Shown here: positions 62,586-64,000 of the stretch, piece by piece | Numbering within the stretch: position 1 is the first letter of the stretch | Layout: every line of letters begins with the position of its first letter | From: JALOTE01 sp031422195 | GTDB taxonomy: Bacteria; Pseudomonadota; Alphaproteobacteria; Rhizobiales; Rhizobiaceae | NCBI GenBank assembly: GCA_031422195.1 | Contig: JANOPZ010000079.1 | Coordinates: 1 to 64,000, forward strand | Direction: 5' to 3' | Length of the DNA stretch: 64,000 bases | Made by a program: the position numbers and the translations under genes | Notes under the pieces: model-generated | Told to the model about the DNA's origin: nothing | Seen by the model: the letters and a program-made list of their open reading frames with translations, nothing else | Databases searched by the model: none

Positions 62586-63472
62586 ACACCAACACGCTCC
62601 CCATTATTGGCGCCGTGATTGCGGCATTGGCTTTTGCCATTTATAATTCAATCTTTGTTGTGACTGCCCGCGAGCAAGCCGTAGTCTTGCGCTTCGGTGA
62701 AATCATTAGTGTGATTGAAGAGCCCGGTGTGAACTTCAAAATACCGGTGCTTGATACGGTTCAGTTGATTGAACAGCGTAAATTGCGTCTCGATCTTGAT
62801 GATATCAGGGTTCAGGTTTCAGGCGGCCGGTTTTATGATGTTGATGCGTTTGTGGTGTTTTCAATCACAGATCCACAACGTTTCCGCGAAACAGCGTCAG
62901 GTTCGCTGCAATTGGCAGAACAGCGCTTACAGACCCGGTTGAATGCCTCCTTGCGCCGCGTTTACGGTCTACGTGGTTTTGAGGCAGCTTTGTCGGAAGA
63001 ACGCTCGGCAATGATGCGTGAAGTTCGCGACGAACTTAGGCCAGATGCCGCCACCTTGGGTCTGACAATTGAGGACGTACGTATTCGCCGCACTGATTTG
63101 ACTCAAGAAGTGTCGCAGCAAACTTATGCCCGTATGTCGGCAGAACGTTTGGCTGAAGCTGAGCGGTTGCGGGCACGTGGCCGTGAGGCTGCCCAACGTA
63201 TTCGCGCTATCGCTGATCGTCAGGTGGTTGAAATCACCGCCTCCGCACAGCGCGAATCCGAAGTGATCCGAGGTGAAGGTGATGCAGAGCGTAACCGTTT
63301 GTTTGCTGATGCTTTTACACGCGATCCCGAGTTCTTTGAGTTTTATCGTACCATGAATGCGTACAAGCTGGCGCTGGGTTCTGATGGAACAACAATGGTG
63401 CTGTCGCCAACGTCTGAGTTTTTCCGCTTCTTCAACTCATCCCAGCCGCCTGCAACGCCGGCTGCGCCTTAA
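62582..63472 (+). CDS. hflC: FtsH protease activity modulator HflC
   Basis: Partner of HflK. 296 residues: membrane helix at about 7-25 (IGAVIAALAFAIYNSIFVV), band-7 domain VTAREQAVVLRFGEIISVIEEPGVNFKIP, RVYGLRGFEAALSEERSAMMREVRDEL, a long helix AERLAEAERLRARGREAAQRIRAIAD, and the C-terminal EFYRTMNAYKLAL typical of HflC. Start in the hflK stop. Confidence 0.96.
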   Translation: MNTNTLPIIGAVIAALAFAIYNSIFVVTAREQAVVLRFGEIISVIEEPGVNFKIPVLDTVQLIEQRKLRLDLDDIRVQVSGGRFYDVDAFVVFSITDPQRFRETASGSLQLAEQRLQTRLNASLRRVYGLRGFEAALSEERSAMMREVRDELRPDAATLGLTIEDVRIRRTDLTQEVSQQTYARMSAERLAEAERLRARGREAAQRIRAIADRQVVEITASAQRESEVIRGEGDAERNRLFADAFTRDPEFFEFYRTMNAYKLALGSDGTTMVLSPTSEFFRFFNSSQPPATPAAP

Positions 63473-63481
63473 AATTACGTG

Positions 63482-63703
63482 ATGCCGGGCGCTACTGATT
63501 TCATCATAGCGTCCGGCATTGCATTTGTTTGTGAAATTGCTGACGCATTGTTTCCAGGCAAGGCAAGCAGGGCGTTTGAAATGATCAGCCAAATGCCAGA
63601 AGATACATTACGCTATTTTGCACTAGACTAAGCGGTCGTGGGTGTTGTGGTCCTTAGTGTTGTGGTCCTTGGTGTTGCGGCGAAATGGTTGGCATACGGG
63701 TGA
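63482..63703 (+). pseudogene. DUF2065 family small membrane protein, interrupted by an in-frame TAA
   Basis: ATG 63482 opens 49 codons (PGATDFIIASGIAFVCEIADALFPGKASRAFEMISQMPEDTLRYFALD) that match the start of DUF2065, which regularly follows hflC. A TAA at 63629-63631 stops it just before its second membrane helix; the same frame then continues AVVGVVVLSVVVLGVAAKWLAYG to TGA at 63703, exactly the missing helix. So the gene is whole apart from the stop. The second helix also contains a 15-bp tandem duplication (63642-63671). Whether the cut protein is dead, or the stop is an error, is open. Confidence 0.75.
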
Positions 63704-63844
63704 AATAGGCTTCACATGCTTGTGACCGCAGGGCCTCTCATATGGTTTGTTTCCTTGAGGCGTGCCATGTTGCCGACACGATTGCCGTAATAGAATTAAC
63801 AGCGCTGACCGGTTGTAGCGCTGGTATTTTGGAAAGTGAGCTAA

Positions 63845-64000
63845 ATGAATATGGCTGGTCGATTTGTTCGTCTTTTTGCAGTACGCGCTTCAGTTGCGGC
63901 AATGGCACTTGTAACAATAAACGCGAGTGTGCACCCCGTTATTGGCGGCTTTACCACAGTTGCACAGGCACAAGACGGACCGGAGTCAGTTGCTGATTTG
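63845..64000 (+). CDS. degP: Do-like (DegP) serine endopeptidase, start only
   Basis: The first 52 codons run off the window. MNMAGRFVRLFAVRASVAAMALVTINA... is a signal peptide, followed by VAQAQDGPESVADL, the conserved beginning of rhizobial Do/DegP proteases. A GGAAAG stretch lies upstream of the ATG. Position after hflK-hflC-DUF2065 is where degP lies in Hyphomicrobiales. The catalytic and PDZ domains are outside the window. Confidence 0.8.
   Translation, partial: MNMAGRFVRLFAVRASVAAMALVTINASVHPVIGGFTTVAQAQDGPESVADL

Noticed and set aside
63742..63996. 84-codon open frame at the window end
   Set aside because: Overlaps the degP start in another frame; Cys/Ser-rich composition unlike the proteins around it.

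Overview
The window is a chromosomal segment of an alphaproteobacterium, most likely a member of the Hyphomicrobiales (Rhizobiales). The evidence is the gene neighbourhoods: cobS-cobT followed by a phytase-like esterase gene; secA/ppiC-argJ-GNAT-mutT; methyltransferase/comF-grxC-nitrilase-DUF1178-rnpB leading into the dcw cluster; ftsZ-lpxC-bamD-recN-ligA; and thyA-folA-hflK-hflC-DUF2065-degP. It is supported by a circularly permuted two-piece tmRNA whose tag reads ANDNYAEARLAA, and an alpha-type SspB. No genus can be named from the sequence alone.

Layout. 1-5.8 kb: end of cobS, cobT, an esterase-like gene, and an ExbB-like/OmpA-MotB-like envelope pair. 5.8-12.7 kb: secA (reverse), then a parvulin, argJ, a GNAT protein, mutT and a small membrane protein. 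12.7-16.4 kb: a BioC/NDUFAF5-like methyltransferase (reverse), comF, grxC, a nitrilase, DUF1178 and RNase P RNA. 16.7-34.1 kb: division and cell-wall cluster rsmH-ftsL-ftsI-murE/murF-mraY-ftsW-murG-murC-murB-DUF2177-ddl-ftsQ-ftsA-ftsZ. 34.3-41.1 kb: lpxC, bamD, recN, ligA, azlC, azlD. 41.1-42.0 kb: a decayed nsrR-nirK-nirV remnant on the reverse strand. 42.1-48.6 kb: aminopeptidase P, a small protein, prmA, creA, a MurD2-type ligase and a MurL-type epimerase. 48.8-57.5 kb: an A+T-rich membrane protein gene, a UvrD helicase, an FAD-linked dehydrogenase and a giant AsmA protein. 57.5-58.8 kb: RHH protein, sspB, tmRNA. 58.9-64 kb: DUF2853, a YHS protein, thyA, folA, hflK, hflC, a broken DUF2065 and the start of a DegP-type protease.

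The most interesting points concern cell-wall synthesis. The cluster has no murD between mraY and ftsW. Instead, a MurD2-like ligase and a MurL-like PP-loop epimerase lie convergently about 22 kb away, which implies the alternative route in which L-Glu is added and then epimerised on the muropeptide. murE and murF are fused in one frame, and the murE part carries an in-frame UAG. The 41.1-42.0 kb region is a scar of lost denitrification genes: a frameshifted, nonsense-mutated nsrR joined to the 3' half of nirK, joined to the 3' end of nirV. A third conserved gene, DUF2065 after hflC, also has an in-frame stop.

Regulatory and structural elements include two CtrA-like boxes (before rsmH and before ddl-ftsQAZ), a good sigma-70 promoter before hflKC, two long intergenic inverted repeats flanking the murL region, three 19-bp tandem repeats between tmRNA and sspB, and a few terminator-like hairpins. 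No CRISPR array, insertion sequence, tRNA or prophage was seen.
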